64,000 nucleotides of DNA from Omphiscola glabra. Its lineage: Eukaryota; Mollusca; Gastropoda; Lymnaeidae. Position 1 is the first letter of the stretch; each line of letters begins with the position of its first letter. The position numbers and the translations under genes are program-made. Shown piece by piece: positions 48,914 through 61,002 of this stretch. Below the pieces are notes generated by a model, which saw nothing but the letters and a program-made list of their open reading frames with translations, searched no databases and was not told where the DNA came from. The stretch spans positions 15,519,312 to 15,583,311 of the forward strand of contig OZ024811.1 in NCBI GenBank assembly GCA_964017045.1. The letters run 5' to 3'.

Positions 48914-50232
48914 ATCAAGTTACCTTTTTATTGGTACTTGTTCTATAGAGCATGGACATGTAAGAGAGAGTCTGTAAAACTGTTGACTGATTGAATCTTG
49001 GTGTGATTGTTAATCTGGAATATTTTATTGTTGAACTCATTTAATAAATAAATTTAAAATATGAAGTTTGTATCTGTGGACTCATTCTATGAATTAGATA
49101 ATTCTGAAATAGCAAACATTTTTTTTCTTTTCCAAACCTATAAACTACCTGTATTTTATAAGAAACCTCAATTTATAAATATTGATAAAAAAAATATTAC
49201 TTTTATCAAAAATGTCATTTTATATTTAAATAATCATTACAATTTAAAAACAAAAAGCATTACTATTTTTTATTAAGTGACAGATTATTATTATTAAAAT
49301 TATTAAATTATTTATAGTAAAAGTGATTTAGAATTTAATGTGGCTAAACCAGACCTATATAACTTAATATAAGTATAAGAAAATCAATGTTGACCAAAAA
49401 AAAAAAATTATGAGTTATATAAATTAAAACAAATTACAATATATATTATTATTGTAAATAAAATAATATTACTTAATTATAATTCATTTAAACATGAAAT
49501 CATTTTTAAAAAAAATACTTTTAAAAGGAGGTTCATTAAAATCACAATCAATTTGGAGATGTGCATTCATTTTGAAAAATATAAAGGTTTGTTTGATATT
49601 GGTACCTTATCTGTACCAGGACAAACTTTATTTTAATTTTGTACAAAAGGGATATAAAAATTCTGGGGTAATCCTAAATATTTTAAAACTCAACTTGAGC
49701 ATATTGCATATGATTGACACTCTCTGCAAGAAAGTGGTCTGAATTGATATTAGAAATTGATAAATGGTAACAACACACAAGTGTCAACTGAAAGATATAC
49801 TAATAGACATATTAAATTAAAATTTGAACACTAACAAAAAAATTTAATTAATTAAATGAGAATTAGGCTATTATACACATCATTTCGTAATGGATCTCAT
49901 AATATGCTTTTTGAAGTATGTGTAATTCTCCTTAAACTTAAGCAGCTTAATTTTTTTAAGTGGATCACAATGGACTTTTCCAAAGCAGACTTGGACAAAT
50001 GACTTTCAAGTTAAATTCCAATTCATTTGAAATTGGTATTTTATGATACAGTACTTTAAACTTAACTTTAACTATAAAATATATTGTACATTTTACATAT
50101 GTTTTGTTACAAACAGAATAAAAACATAATCACCATCAATGAAACTAAAGTTAAAAGCCTTTTTTGATTAGCTCATTCATGACTATGACTTCATCATTCA
50201 TGGAAGATTTTTTAAAGCGTTTATTTTTTACT
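48914..50232. other. Intergenic, AT-rich, nothing recognised
   Basis: Short open frames (for example 49061-49276 and 49494-49742, plus) are A/T-driven and rich in K, N, I, L and F. I see no splice context, family or repeat. Confidence 0.5.
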
Positions 50233-51319
50233 AACCCTCTGGAGACATCAGGGCCGATCTATCGGCCCAAGGGTGCACTATCGAGAAAGACAAAGGTCCG
50301 AGCCATCTGCCCAATAAATCGAGCCTCGTGAATGGCTGGCTTGGCGATGTACCAGCCAATCAAATTTATTCTTACGTATCCCTGAACATCCCGGCATTGT
50401 AATGGCGGTGTTCTTTGATGGTGAACTAAATTTATTTGTGTGCAAGAAGTTTTGTGTGTGTTTGTAGTTACATCGTAAAATTCGAACATGTCTGAAAGTG
50501 ACTCTTATCAAACTGTGCTTAGTGATTTTGATATTCTAACAGTGAATCTGAAACTGATGAAAACAATCAGCAAATTAATGAAGACTTTCAAATTGAGGGT
50601 TATGCTAATGTTGTGAACTCTTGGTTTAGTATTACTAGTATTAGGGATCCTCAACTGGACAGAGATGACCCCTCTGAATTTTTAGACACCATAGGTCCTA
50701 TAAATAAGGCATAAGCACCCCATTTGAGTACATTATGATATTTTTTACACTAAATATCACTCACATGTTTATGAGAGAGACCAATAGATATGCAGACAAC
50801 TTTCTTAGTAGCATCCAGCTTAAGAAAAGGTCCCTAGGTCATAAATGGAGGGGGTGGGGCTGTTACAGTGAGTGCCTGGAACAACTGAAAAATAGTGGGG
50901 AAGGCTAGAAAGGGAGTAGAACCATGTGTCAGAGGTGTCTGAAGGGCCTCCATGGGCTTTGTTTCACAAAAACATAAGTGTTAGGAGTCAGTTAGGACTT
51001 ATTCAGGCTTCATCCATCAAAAAATTCACACAATTGATATAAGTAAGTCGTGTTTGTTCTAGGTTTTTAAAAAAATTACACGTATAAATTATGCAAATCA
51101 GGGTAGCTCATTTGCATAAATGTTGATATTTCAGTTTGATTCATAGAAATTATATTAGTTTATTCAATTTCCTACAAGAATATATATGGCCTATAGTTTT
51201 ACAAATATTAAGGAAACAGTTTATTTTTTATAATTTTTTTTGCAATGCGAGTGCCGAGCTCGTAAAAAGTGCTCCGTCTTTTTGGCACATACACCCCGAA
51301 AAGGCTCCGTCCTAAGAGG
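50233..51319 (+). pseudogene. Internally deleted piggyBac transposon with broken transposase
   Basis: The left end is CCCTCTGGAGACATC (preceded by CTAA, probably a mutated TTAA). The right end CCTAAGAGGG is followed by TTAA. An ATG at 50488 opens MSESDSYQTVLSDFDI, then a frame change gives SITSIRDPQLDRDDPSEF and, past a stop, PFEYIMIFFTLNITHMFMRE. The sequence then jumps to a cysteine-rich end (CQRCLKGLHGLCF). This fits a piggyBac transposase lacking its catalytic middle. Confidence 0.75.
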
Positions 51320-52689
51320 GTTAAAAATATTTTTTTATTAAAAAGAAAAGGGTGCCGGAACACACATTTAATTTTTAACAAACAACATTTTTTTACACTG
51401 GTAGCATCTATTCTCTAATAGTTAAATTGGCAACTAATGATTCGGAAATAGAGTTATATTTCTGCTAATTATTTACGAGATAAAGCAATAACTAAATTAA
51501 TAAGAGTAAGAGCATTTTTAGACATACACTTACACATTTTTTTTGGTCCAGTAGAAAAAGTACAATTTTTTCAAAAATGAGTTAAACCCGCCATTATATT
51601 TGGTTACTTCCCCTGCATCATTCCTGTAAATATCATTCATGAAAAATGGACTTACGTGTGGGATATAGAAATACATCAAACAATGTATAAGGTATTTCTC
51701 AAAACTGCAAAAATATACTGAAGTACTTTTTCTACTCGGCCCTTCTTTTAAATCTTTTCATTATGAATAATTTAAATATGCTTTGAACCGTAAACTCATT
51801 TTTAATTTCTAGTTTTTTTATGTCTGAATAGTTTTGTTTACAAATGGCGGCTTAGTGACTCCAACAAGACGTGCTTTGGCCGTTCTTAAAATTAAACTGA
51901 TTTTCTTAATTAAGTGATTACAATTTTGAATTTAAAAGTCACCTTTATTCTATTACCATATAATAATACTGTATTGATTCCGAAAATCTCAAAACTTCAC
52001 TGCTATATTATAATTATAATTTATTCTGTTGTCGCTATTCAAATTGTCATTGACATATTTATAATTTAATCTAATCTAATCATATTATATTACATATTAA
52101 TATTAAATAATGATATTGAAATCTGAAATTGTATGACTATTTAGATAATTTACTATTGAGTCTATTGCCATTTATATTTGAGCAGTAAGTTTAGTAAGTA
52201 ACTAACATTAATTACTGAAACTGAAGGTGTTCAATATCTGAAATTTTAAGTGAAGTGAGATGTATTTCGATTTAGATGTTTTGGATTAAGTTTAAAATAT
52301 CTTTTTCTTATGGCAATGGGCTGTAGTCACTGTACTGTAGTACTAGAGTTATCGTAACTAATCATTAATTAGGCAGGATAACTAGGGTTGGTTATGAGAA
52401 AATCCTGTTGTTATGGTTTGAAGTGCATTGATTTCAACCTATTTCTAAAAGGGGCTACCATAAACTTTAGTAGAAATTATTGCCACCATCCTTTTTCTTA
52501 TTCAATATGTAGGCCTAATTATGTAAGATTTATTTAAATTTTAAATCAAGTCCCTGGTCCTGGTTGAAAACCACTGCCCTAGCTCTAGGATGTCAAAATG
52601 TGCACTGTTATACATTATATTATTTATAATATACATTGTCAAATATGTTTGTATCAGTTTGATAGTTTACCAGTGACCTTTAATTAATC
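51320..52689. other. Upstream region of the TTC23-like gene
   Basis: AT-rich. A YY1-like AAATGGCGG at 51842-51850 could mark a promoter, with a spliced 5' UTR leading to the ATG at 52690. This is a weak inference. Nothing else was recognised. Confidence 0.3.
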
Positions 52690-55600
52690 ATGGACGGTGA
52701 TGATATTGAAGAGGAAATTGCTCCTGTAGTCCCAGTAGTAGAAATATCAACACATGGACAGCATAGAGAAGCTTGGGGCCCCAGAAATGACAAGTAAGTT
52801 TGAATATTTTGGACAATTAATTGATTTTCTTATTAAACTAATACATTTTTCCTTTGGAAATAATATTATCTACCTGGTGTGGTAAATTTCTGATGATATT
52901 AAATTGTATCACCCTCATAGCATAGTTAATTTGTCCCATCTTTAGAGATATGGTAATACCAATATTCCAGTAGTAATGGAATGTAATATGTTAAATATGT
53001 TCTTATTGATAGAAATAATCCTTACAAATGCAAGCTGGATATTTGTAAGATTTATTTTGTTCTAGCCAACATAATGCAGATCTAGACAGTGATAATGATG
53101 ATGATGATGATGACAGCAATGATGAACACCAGCCAACTCCCACAAGATCTACAACCCATACTCAGCCACACTACAAATCTATCAATGGAAAAATGAAAAT
53201 TGATATGACCCCACCCGATCAGAAATTAAAACAATCTGAAGACTTGGCTAAAAAGTTTGCGTCTGCTGGCAAAGTTAGTTGCCTATAAATTAATATAATA
53301 AATAAGCAGTCTGACAGGACCAGATTTTCATGAAGTATTTCAGCTTTATCAGCAAATTCATTTCAGTTTTAATGAAAGTTTTGTTTTAATAATTTCATTT
53401 TAGGCCTGTTATCCTTAAACTAATCTTAAAATAGACATAATAAGACTTTTTTTGCCTACTAGCTTTGCCAGATTAGGCTTTAAAATGGATATTTAAAAAA
53501 TTTTCATTAAAAAAATTTGTTATTTGCAATGTTTGACAAGTTTTATTTTCTGTTTATTCAGGCAGATAAAGCAATTGAAGAACTTATCAAGTGTGTTGCT
53601 TACTCCAGAATAGTTCATGGGGCTTCACATTGGAGACATGCACAGTGTGTGGCCAACCTGGGGGAGGGTTATCTAAAACTAAAAGGTAAAAATATGAACT
53701 TGCACATTTTATATTCACTTTATTTTAAAAGAATTGAAGTAATGAGACTGCAGTTGATTTTTATTTTTATGTCTTTAGGATACTATGTGCAAGCAGAGTA
53801 CCATGCTGATACAGCACGCTCCATCATGCTCCATGGCAGTCACATGGCTACTTCTATGGAAGAGAAATCTACTTTATTTGCTGTCCTTATACAAATCTAC
53901 AGGATAATGGGGCAAGCAGCTACAGCTCTAAAAAAGTAACTCATTTAAATAGTTCTTTCTCAAAGAATAATATTCTTGTACTCTTTTGATACAAACATTA
54001 TATTCCTTGAACTTCAAATGATATGATATGATTCACCAGTTTTTCAAGAAGTGTCACAATAAGTATGTCTAATTTGGCATTGTAATTTTTCACTATCTTT
54101 TTTAAAGTCTAGATTGTAGAGAAATGTTAATACACTATTTACGGATAATATTCATCAATAAATTTTTTATATCTTATTATTTTATATTCTTTTTAAGATT
54201 TCCTGAGGCAGAACAAGCTCTTAAGAAAGCTGATAAAATCTCTCAAGAGCGGAGCAAGCTGCCATGTGTCACAGACAGGGAATGTGACCAGTTGGATATT
54301 GAACTTTTTCAATCAATGGCGAGGTATTTGTATTATTTTATGTAATCTTAACATACCTTGCATAGTCCTGAATAGTTTCTTTATTGAAAGATGTTCTAAA
54401 ATTGAGGCTAAACGTTGAAAATGGTTAACAGAAAAATTAACATAGATCTAGTCTCTTTTTAAAAAATGGTACATTTGTATTGGGCTTTGCATATACCGCT
54501 TTTTTTGTGTTTTTGTTTATCATATATCTTATTTGCTTTATTAATTTTGTTGCTCAAAAATTGTTCACAAATTTTATTTGAAACAACTTAATTTCCTCGT
54601 ATCTGCTGTCCACAGATTATATGCCAAGGAGAAAAAACATGCTTTGGCTAGTGAGAAATATGACAAGGTTATAGAACTAATGACCAAAGAGTTTGGAACT
54701 GACAGCCCACAAGTCATGCAGGCTAACACTGAATATGGCAAGGTGAAGGATAGTCATATGTTTTTTTTTGGTACTGTTTTTAAGTAGGCTTTTATTGTCT
54801 TCATATTCTTTTCTTCTTCTTCAATTTATTGATCATTCTGGCTCCTATGAATGTAGAGGGGATTTGCAATGTTTCTGTGCCTGGTGTTGATGAGGATATT
54901 TCACTGGTTGCAAGAGTTACTTAGTGAGGGTATCATGCACTGGGGGTTGGAAGGCCTGAGGCAATAGACGCAAATGAGTCAAATGTTGTCGCCTCAAATG
55001 TTCCTTTTGAAAGCTTGTTCCAGTCCCCATTTGTCTTTGGCAGGAATGAGCAGTACCTATACTGGCTTCTCGCTAGTTTGAGCCGGAACTCCCTGTCATG
55101 GCCTCGTCGCTGTCTATAGGGGGGAGGGACGAGTTTCTGTTTAATGCCAGAGCAGTGGACTAGCCCATTATTTATCTTGTAAATCATGGAGAGCCTGGAT
55201 AGTCGTCGTCGTTCCTCCAATAGTGAACAGCCCAGTGTTTCCAGCATGCTGCCAACACTAGAGGTATTCCTGTAGTGGTTCAGGACAAATTGTGCTGCCC
55301 GTCGCTGTACTGCTTCCAACCTGTCAATGCTCTTCCGGGTGAATGGGTTCCAGACCGAAGATGCATAATCTAAAAGCGGTTTTTATTTTTGAAATATAAA
55401 ATTTCTGCAGGGCTGCACAGTCGCATTGGCAAGGTTAGTGCCGACCGGGGCGGGTCAAGATTTTTGCTGCCACCTCCTTTCTATGAAAAACTCTTCTGTT
55501 GCCCAAAAATGCTGCCCCTCTAAAGAAAAAAAAAGTGCCCCCCCCCCCCTGACCACCTACTTCCGATGCCATTGGTTCTGAAAACTGGTTTCTCTAAATT

Positions 55601-58600
55601 TTAAAATATATTATTTTATAAATATGTGATAAGAACTTCTTTTTTATGTGTTTTGAAACATATTAATAATTTCATTAGTTATGTAAGACTGTTTCTTCCC
55701 AATTCTTTTATTGGACAATGAAAATTTCTTTCAGCTTGAACAGTCCAAGGGGAAATATGCTAATCATGACAAAACAATACAACTTTTCCTGGAAGCTCAC
55801 TCAATAGCTTCAGCTATGTAAGTTATTTATTCTATACCCCATGTTCCTTGTCACATTGGTTGAGTTTAAAAATGATTTATTCGTTATTTTTAATTCACCT
55901 TTTGGATTTATTTGTAAATCTTGGATACACATTAAAAAAAAAATTTGAGTCAATATTATTTTATTTTAAGATTTATATTCATTATACTTGCTTAATCCCA
56001 TCAGTGACAAAACACACAGAGTATTAAGTGATGTTATGGGAAGAAGTAATATAGCATTTTTTAAAAACAAAATGACAATACTTCATTAATAATAATATGT
56101 GTACAGTTGATCTAGATGTCTTAGTAACTCTCAATTGTTGTTTTAAAAAGAAAATTCTTTAACTTTAATTAATAAGCAATTTTTCTATTTATCTGCCATA
56201 AAAAATATTTTAAAAATCGTTTGAGATATTTTGAAATGATTTTTCAACAGACACAAAGAAGGGCACCCAGACTTGATTGATACAGCTCTTAATCTCTCAC
56301 AAGCTTATGCTGGGACAGGCTGGGAAGATGCTGAAGGTAGAGGGTTTTCCCAAAAAAAAATTGTGAAAACATTTAACTTTATTTACTTTAACATGTTCTG
56401 CTGAAGCTTATTTTCGGTGTAAAATTTTTAAAGTTTTTAATATATTTTTATCACCAGTACTTTATGTAGTTTTTTTTTTCTTTTAAGGTTTAGCATTAAA
56501 AGAAGCGTCAACAAGTCAACATTCCATCATGGTTACTTTGGTATTCTTGCATATTTATAACTTTATACTTCAGAAATAGAAAGATAATATTCACATATGA
56601 AGACCTCAGTGCTTAAAGTAGTTAAGTCACAAAATACACATTTTGAGAAAATCAAGTTCAAATATTCTTTTTGTCCATAAAATTGACAATTTTCTTATTT
56701 GGTGTTGTTTAATTAAGGGACTTGGGCACATGTTAGTGTGTTCAAATTAATGCAGTACACTTGGCTGAACCGGATAAGAAAAGGTCAGTTTAGATTGATC
56801 TTGACAAAGATGTGACTTAAGTACTTTTAGCACTAGGGTCTTCATATTGTAAAAAAACAAAAAAACTCCACTAAATTTTGTCTGGAGAAGGACAACGTTT
56901 AAAGCATAATATGTTGACAGAAAAATTTGTGACATAATGTATACTCCCCCCAACTGTTCAGGTTCTGCTTTGAGCTACATGGAGGAATGTTTGAGATCAT
57001 GTACCACAATTTATGGGCCTAATCACGCCAAAACTTTGGAAGTGCAAGACCACCTGGCAAAAATGCTGATAAGAATGGACAAAATGACTGTATGTATACT
57101 TGGTTTATGTATTTTAGTCTTAGGCCAGCTTTCCCCCCCCCCCCCCCAAAAGCGCTCAGCAAATCTAAATGATCACTAATTAAGTCAGCGGTTCTCAACC
57201 TGTGGGTCGCGACCCCTTGGGGGGGGGGGGTAGAATCACCCTTTTGCAGGGGTTGCTTGAGACGATCAGAAACACATGTACTTGACAGTTATGAAGTAGC
57301 AGCGAAAATAATTTTGTGGCTGGGGGTCGCCACAACATGAGGAACTGTATCAAGGGGTCGCGGGATAAGGAAGGTTGAGAACCACTGAATTAAGTCATTA
57401 TTTTCACTAAATGTGTTAAGTGATGGCTGATTTCTAAGCTTGAGAGAAGCATGCATTGTGTTTAAATTGTTGTTATAATTGTTAATTGTCGTCTTGGTCA
57501 AAATATGTATTTATTTATGGGCTGAAAATGAATGTTTACAATGTAATTTAAAAAAAAAAATATTTCCATTTATTTGGATCTATAAAAGGATCTTATCATA
57601 TCTTATCTTATAACCCACAGGTGGGCAATGTGAAGATTATGGGGGACATTTCATATTTCCTTTTAAAAAAAAAAAAGAGTGGGGGCAATATTAGCCAAGA
57701 GACTTGTTAAAGTTATCCACTGTTATTGTTTGACATTTGTTGCAATAAAAACATATTTCAATTATTCTAGACCCCAAATCACAAAGGTCCAAAGATTTGG
57801 TGAAAATTAAACTCAATCTCTCTGACAGCAGCAAAGAAACACCCCCACCCCCATTTTTAAAACATTGCTTTTCCACTAAATTGGGAAGGGAGGTTGGGAC
57901 ATAAATATTTTTTTGGTTCTGTTGTGAGATTGGGCAAAAGAGGTTGGGGACACTTGCTTAGAACTAGGCATATGTTATAATGTAAAAAATGGTGTTTCAA
58001 AACTTAATTATTATTGTTAGACCCTTTTGCCCAGGGGTCATCCATACATGACATGATGCAAATTTTGCAGATTTTTGACCCCCGTTTCCCCCATCATCAC
58101 AAATCATCACGAAAAGTGAGAACCCCCCTCCAATATAACGTCACAGACCTTTGCAATCCCCATCCCCCCTAAAATCCATCTGTCCACTACTGTCCTTTAC
58201 AAACCCTTACAAAATAACCTTCCTTGGAAATTGAATTCCTGCACCTGTGTCAGAAACATTTCCCTAAAACAATGATTCCTAAACAGGGACGAAAGCACTC
58301 CCGTGTGGTGCAGAAGACTCAGAAAATAAATTTCATTTTCTTCCACTGCTAGTTGGAAATAAAATAAGTTTCTATTTTATTTACTAAAATTACTTGTGTT
58401 AGTAATTGTTTTCTTGTATCTGGAAAGTTAATTAAACAAATACAATGACATTAAATAAATTATATAAATTATTTAATTATTTTCAGTTTTTAAATGTTAT
58501 TGCATTTAAATTATAAAGGTTTAGAAGTTGAGAGGGGATGCAGCACTATGAAAAATTTAGAAAATTTTACTAACTTCCCGTGGTAGACCTAATTCTTTGA

Positions 58601-60206
58601 CTCCCATCTAAATTCTCACAGCTGTCAAATTCACTACATCCCCATTCTCCTCCTCCGTGGCATCCTGTAACTTGATCAGATGCCATTTCTTGGACCTCGC
58701 ATAGGCCTACCTGTACTGATTCTCTCAGTTATCGTATTTTGAAAATAAAATAATTATAATTATTGTATAAAGGAATAATGTTGAAAAGGTCTGTAATTTA
58801 GTATTATTAAGTGTATGCATTTTTTTTACTATAATGTTCGGCTTCACATTGCTTTAACCGCCCTCCCCCTCATCACACATTGTCCCAAAAATGTGACCCC
58901 CCCCCCCCCCCACCTAGATGCATGACGTAAATTATGGATGGCCCCTTAATTGTTTCAATGATTTAAATAAGGTTTATACCAGAAATGTGCAAAAGTTGAC
59001 TGTGGACAAATCTTAGTGGTATGCTAGTGTTTGGGTGGAGGCTCAAGTGCGAGGGGACAGCAGGACTAAAAAGGGAGGTAGTTCAAAGGAGCTTGAATGC
59101 AAGCAAATATTTATTTAAATAAATTCACAATTATATTAGATAAACACTGCCGAAATCTTAGCAGGTAGAAAAGTTCATGCAGCACAAATAATAAATAAGG
59201 CTTGAATTTGAATAAAAGCAGGTCAGTAGGGGAGGATATTCTTTCCTGTTAAAGAGTAAGAATATAGAATTCATTGGACTATGTTCTATACAAATTAATT
59301 ATAATTCAGTTTTCAATTGAATTGCGCAAAATCCTGTTTCAGGAAGGTCTACAGATTCTGCAGTCTAGTTTACCAAACAAGTGTGAAATATTTGGAGATT
59401 ATTCAGAACCCGTAGCAGATACTTATAAGTTAATGGGAAGTGTTCACTTATCTGAAGGAAACATTGAAAAAGCCTTACGTACTTATAAAAAGGTAAAATA
59501 ATAATTTATTTTAAATAATTATAAATATTTTTGTAAATAAATAAAATAGGGCTACATAAATTTTGTACTCTTTATACTAAACAGTGCTCTTTTTACTAAT
59601 GAACACACAAAAAAAAGTAAGAAATAACTCCATTGTTTCCATTTCTATTTTAACACTTTATGATGGATTTGTCAAGAAATTTTTTAATGAATTAGTTTTA
59701 ACCACAAATAAAGTTAATGAGCCTCTCCTTGCAGTGCTACACCATTGAAGCCTTATTACTGGGTAAGAACCATAGAAAAACAAAGGACACTCTGAGAACT
59801 ATGGAACTGTTATTAGCGTGAGTAGAAATAGCCATCATGTAATTATTTCATACAGTTTTTAATGGTTGCTGTAACAAAGTGTTCTAGATTTACTGCAACC
59901 CCACCCCAAAAAAGAAAAAAGGAAATTTGGTAAAGAGGGAGGGTTGAAAAATTATTATTAATATCATTCTTTACAAATTTGCTTATTGCTTCATAGAAAT
60001 TCTATTTCACTTCAGTGACTTGCAAAAGCTAATGAAAGCATGCAAAATGCACACCAATGTTTATTGAAATTATTGAAAAAAAAAAATGTTTTTTTAACTA
60101 TCTCTTTTACAGAAATCCTGGTGTGTCCCACAAGTTTGTTCTCAATAAGGAGGATAAGCTGCTTAAGAGACCACGTTTTAATAATGTGGTTGGGAGAACA
60201 AAGTAG
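52690..60206 (+). CDS. TTC23/TTC23L-like tetratricopeptide repeat protein (complete, 12 exons)
   Basis: Exons: 52690-52793, 53066-53273, 53562-53685, 53779-53935, 54198-54323, 54616-54742, 55735-55817, 56251-56336, 56962-57089, 59343-59492, 59735-59817, 60113-60206. They total 1470 nt, or 489 residues, with all phases consistent. The first ~100 residues are acidic and low-complexity (a run of six aspartates near residue 45). TPR-type helices follow: AIEELIKCVAYSRIVHGASHW, ANLGEGYLKLKG, EKYDKVIELMTKEFG, YMEECLRSCTTIYGPNH, then VADTYKLMGSVHLSEGNIEKAL. The arrangement matches the TTC23/TTC23L family. Human TTC23 (about 447 residues) acts with EVC-EVC2 at the base of primary cilia in Hedgehog signalling. 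I cannot separate TTC23 from TTC23L by eye. The start is the ATG at 52690; further 5' UTR exons are possible. Confidence 0.85.
54808..55378 (-). mobile_element. LINE relic, GAA-tailed family, best copy
   Basis: Minus-strand translation reads LLDYASSVWNPFTRKSIDRL, EAVQRRAAQFVLNHYRNTSS, RRRLSRLSMIYKINNGLVHC and FEATTFDSFASIASGL, about 145 residues, open to a stop. This is the C-terminal end of a CR1/Jockey-like reverse transcriptase. The 3' region (CCCTCTACATTCATAGGAG, AGAATGATCAAT) ends in GAAGAAGAAGAA. It lies in intron 6 of the TTC23-like gene. Confidence 0.85.
55412..55570. repeat. Unassigned dispersed repeat, copy B of the second family
   Basis: It is the partner of 17371-17515. It includes a C13 run and lies next to a LINE relic, as the other copy does. 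Confidence 0.5.
57186..57387 (+). mobile_element. SPIN-like hAT MITE with perfect target duplication
   Basis: The 202-bp element begins CAGCGGTTCTCAACCTGTGG and ends GGTTGAGAACCACTG. It is flanked by identical AATTAAGT at 57178-57185 and 57388-57395. It lies in intron 9 of the TTC23-like gene. Confidence 0.93.
57452..57612 (+). mobile_element. LINE-type 3' tail ending in TATCTTATCTTA
   Basis: It is the partner of 20404-20532, with the same GGGCTGAAAATGAAT and TCTTATC-type tail. Confidence 0.5.
58033..58946. mobile_element. TIR DNA transposon, unassigned superfamily
   Basis: The 914-bp element has imperfect 28-bp inverted ends AGGGGTCATCCATACATGAC and AGGGGCCATCCATAATTTAC (right end read inward). 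No transposase was seen. No clear target duplication was found. It lies in intron 9 of the TTC23-like gene. Confidence 0.65.
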
Positions 60207-60382
60207 AATAATAGAATTAAATGTATCAAGTTGTTTGTTGTCTAAATGTTAACATTAATTCAAATTTATACATGTGATGATTATTAATGAGTTGATATAA
60301 TGTAATACCATTTAATTTTGATTAGCATTTAAATTAACACACACTAAAACATATGATGAACAATATTTCTGTGCCCCAAAAC

Positions 60383-60612
60383 AATAGAATTTTCTCCCAT
60401 TACACCTCCGCAATATAATGACCATCACAGCCTTCAAAACCGCCCTCAAGACCCATCTGTTTAAACTGTACTATACCAACTCATTCTCACCAATTGTTGT
60501 TCTTAAATGTATAATTTTGTGTAATTGCTCATTTTTATGTGAAGCGCAGTGAGCCTAGCTCTAGGCTGGGGTATGGCGCAAAATAAAACCACATAATAAT
60601 AATAAGAAGAAG
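60383..60612 (+). mobile_element. CR1/L2-like LINE 3' end (AAT-tailed family)
   Basis: The last residues of the reverse transcriptase remain ([32 protein letters not shown]). A 3' region with CAGTGAGCCTAGCTCTAGGC and a tail of (ATA)n follows. It is the same family as 16677-17345 and 1390-1576. It begins about 180 bases after the TTC23-like stop codon and may supply its 3' end. Confidence 0.75.
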
Positions 60613-60863
60613 AATATAACACACTGTAAAAACAGTCACTAAGAATAATATTAATTGGAATTTTTATTTTTTATACATATTATATTGATTGTAATTCAAC
60701 AAAGATTTAGTAAACAAGAAAAAGTAATACCTAAAAAGAACTCATTGTATATTTTTTAAATTTTAAAATGGACGTTGTTGTTATTTATGGAGGGCTCTGT
60801 CAAATAGCCAGGTTTAATATGCCTGAACAAAATAATTTATATCTATATTTTATGGTAATATAT

Positions 60864-61002
60864 GAAGCCATGTGAAGTAAATAAATAGGGGAATAAGATA
60901 TGTTTAGGCTTTAAAAGAAAAGACAGGACAATTAGACAGGTGTTCCAGCTAAAGGCTTTCTGCAGCAGACAATCCCAAACAAGATACAACAAATATTTAA
61001 AT
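60864..61002. repeat. Unassigned dispersed repeat, copy B of the first family
   Basis: It is the partner of 11905-12042. Confidence 0.6.

Noticed and set aside
57615..57960. Possible further hAT element with ends resembling GGTGGGCAATG and GGTTGGGGACACTTG
   Set aside because: The ends match poorly and I found no target duplication.
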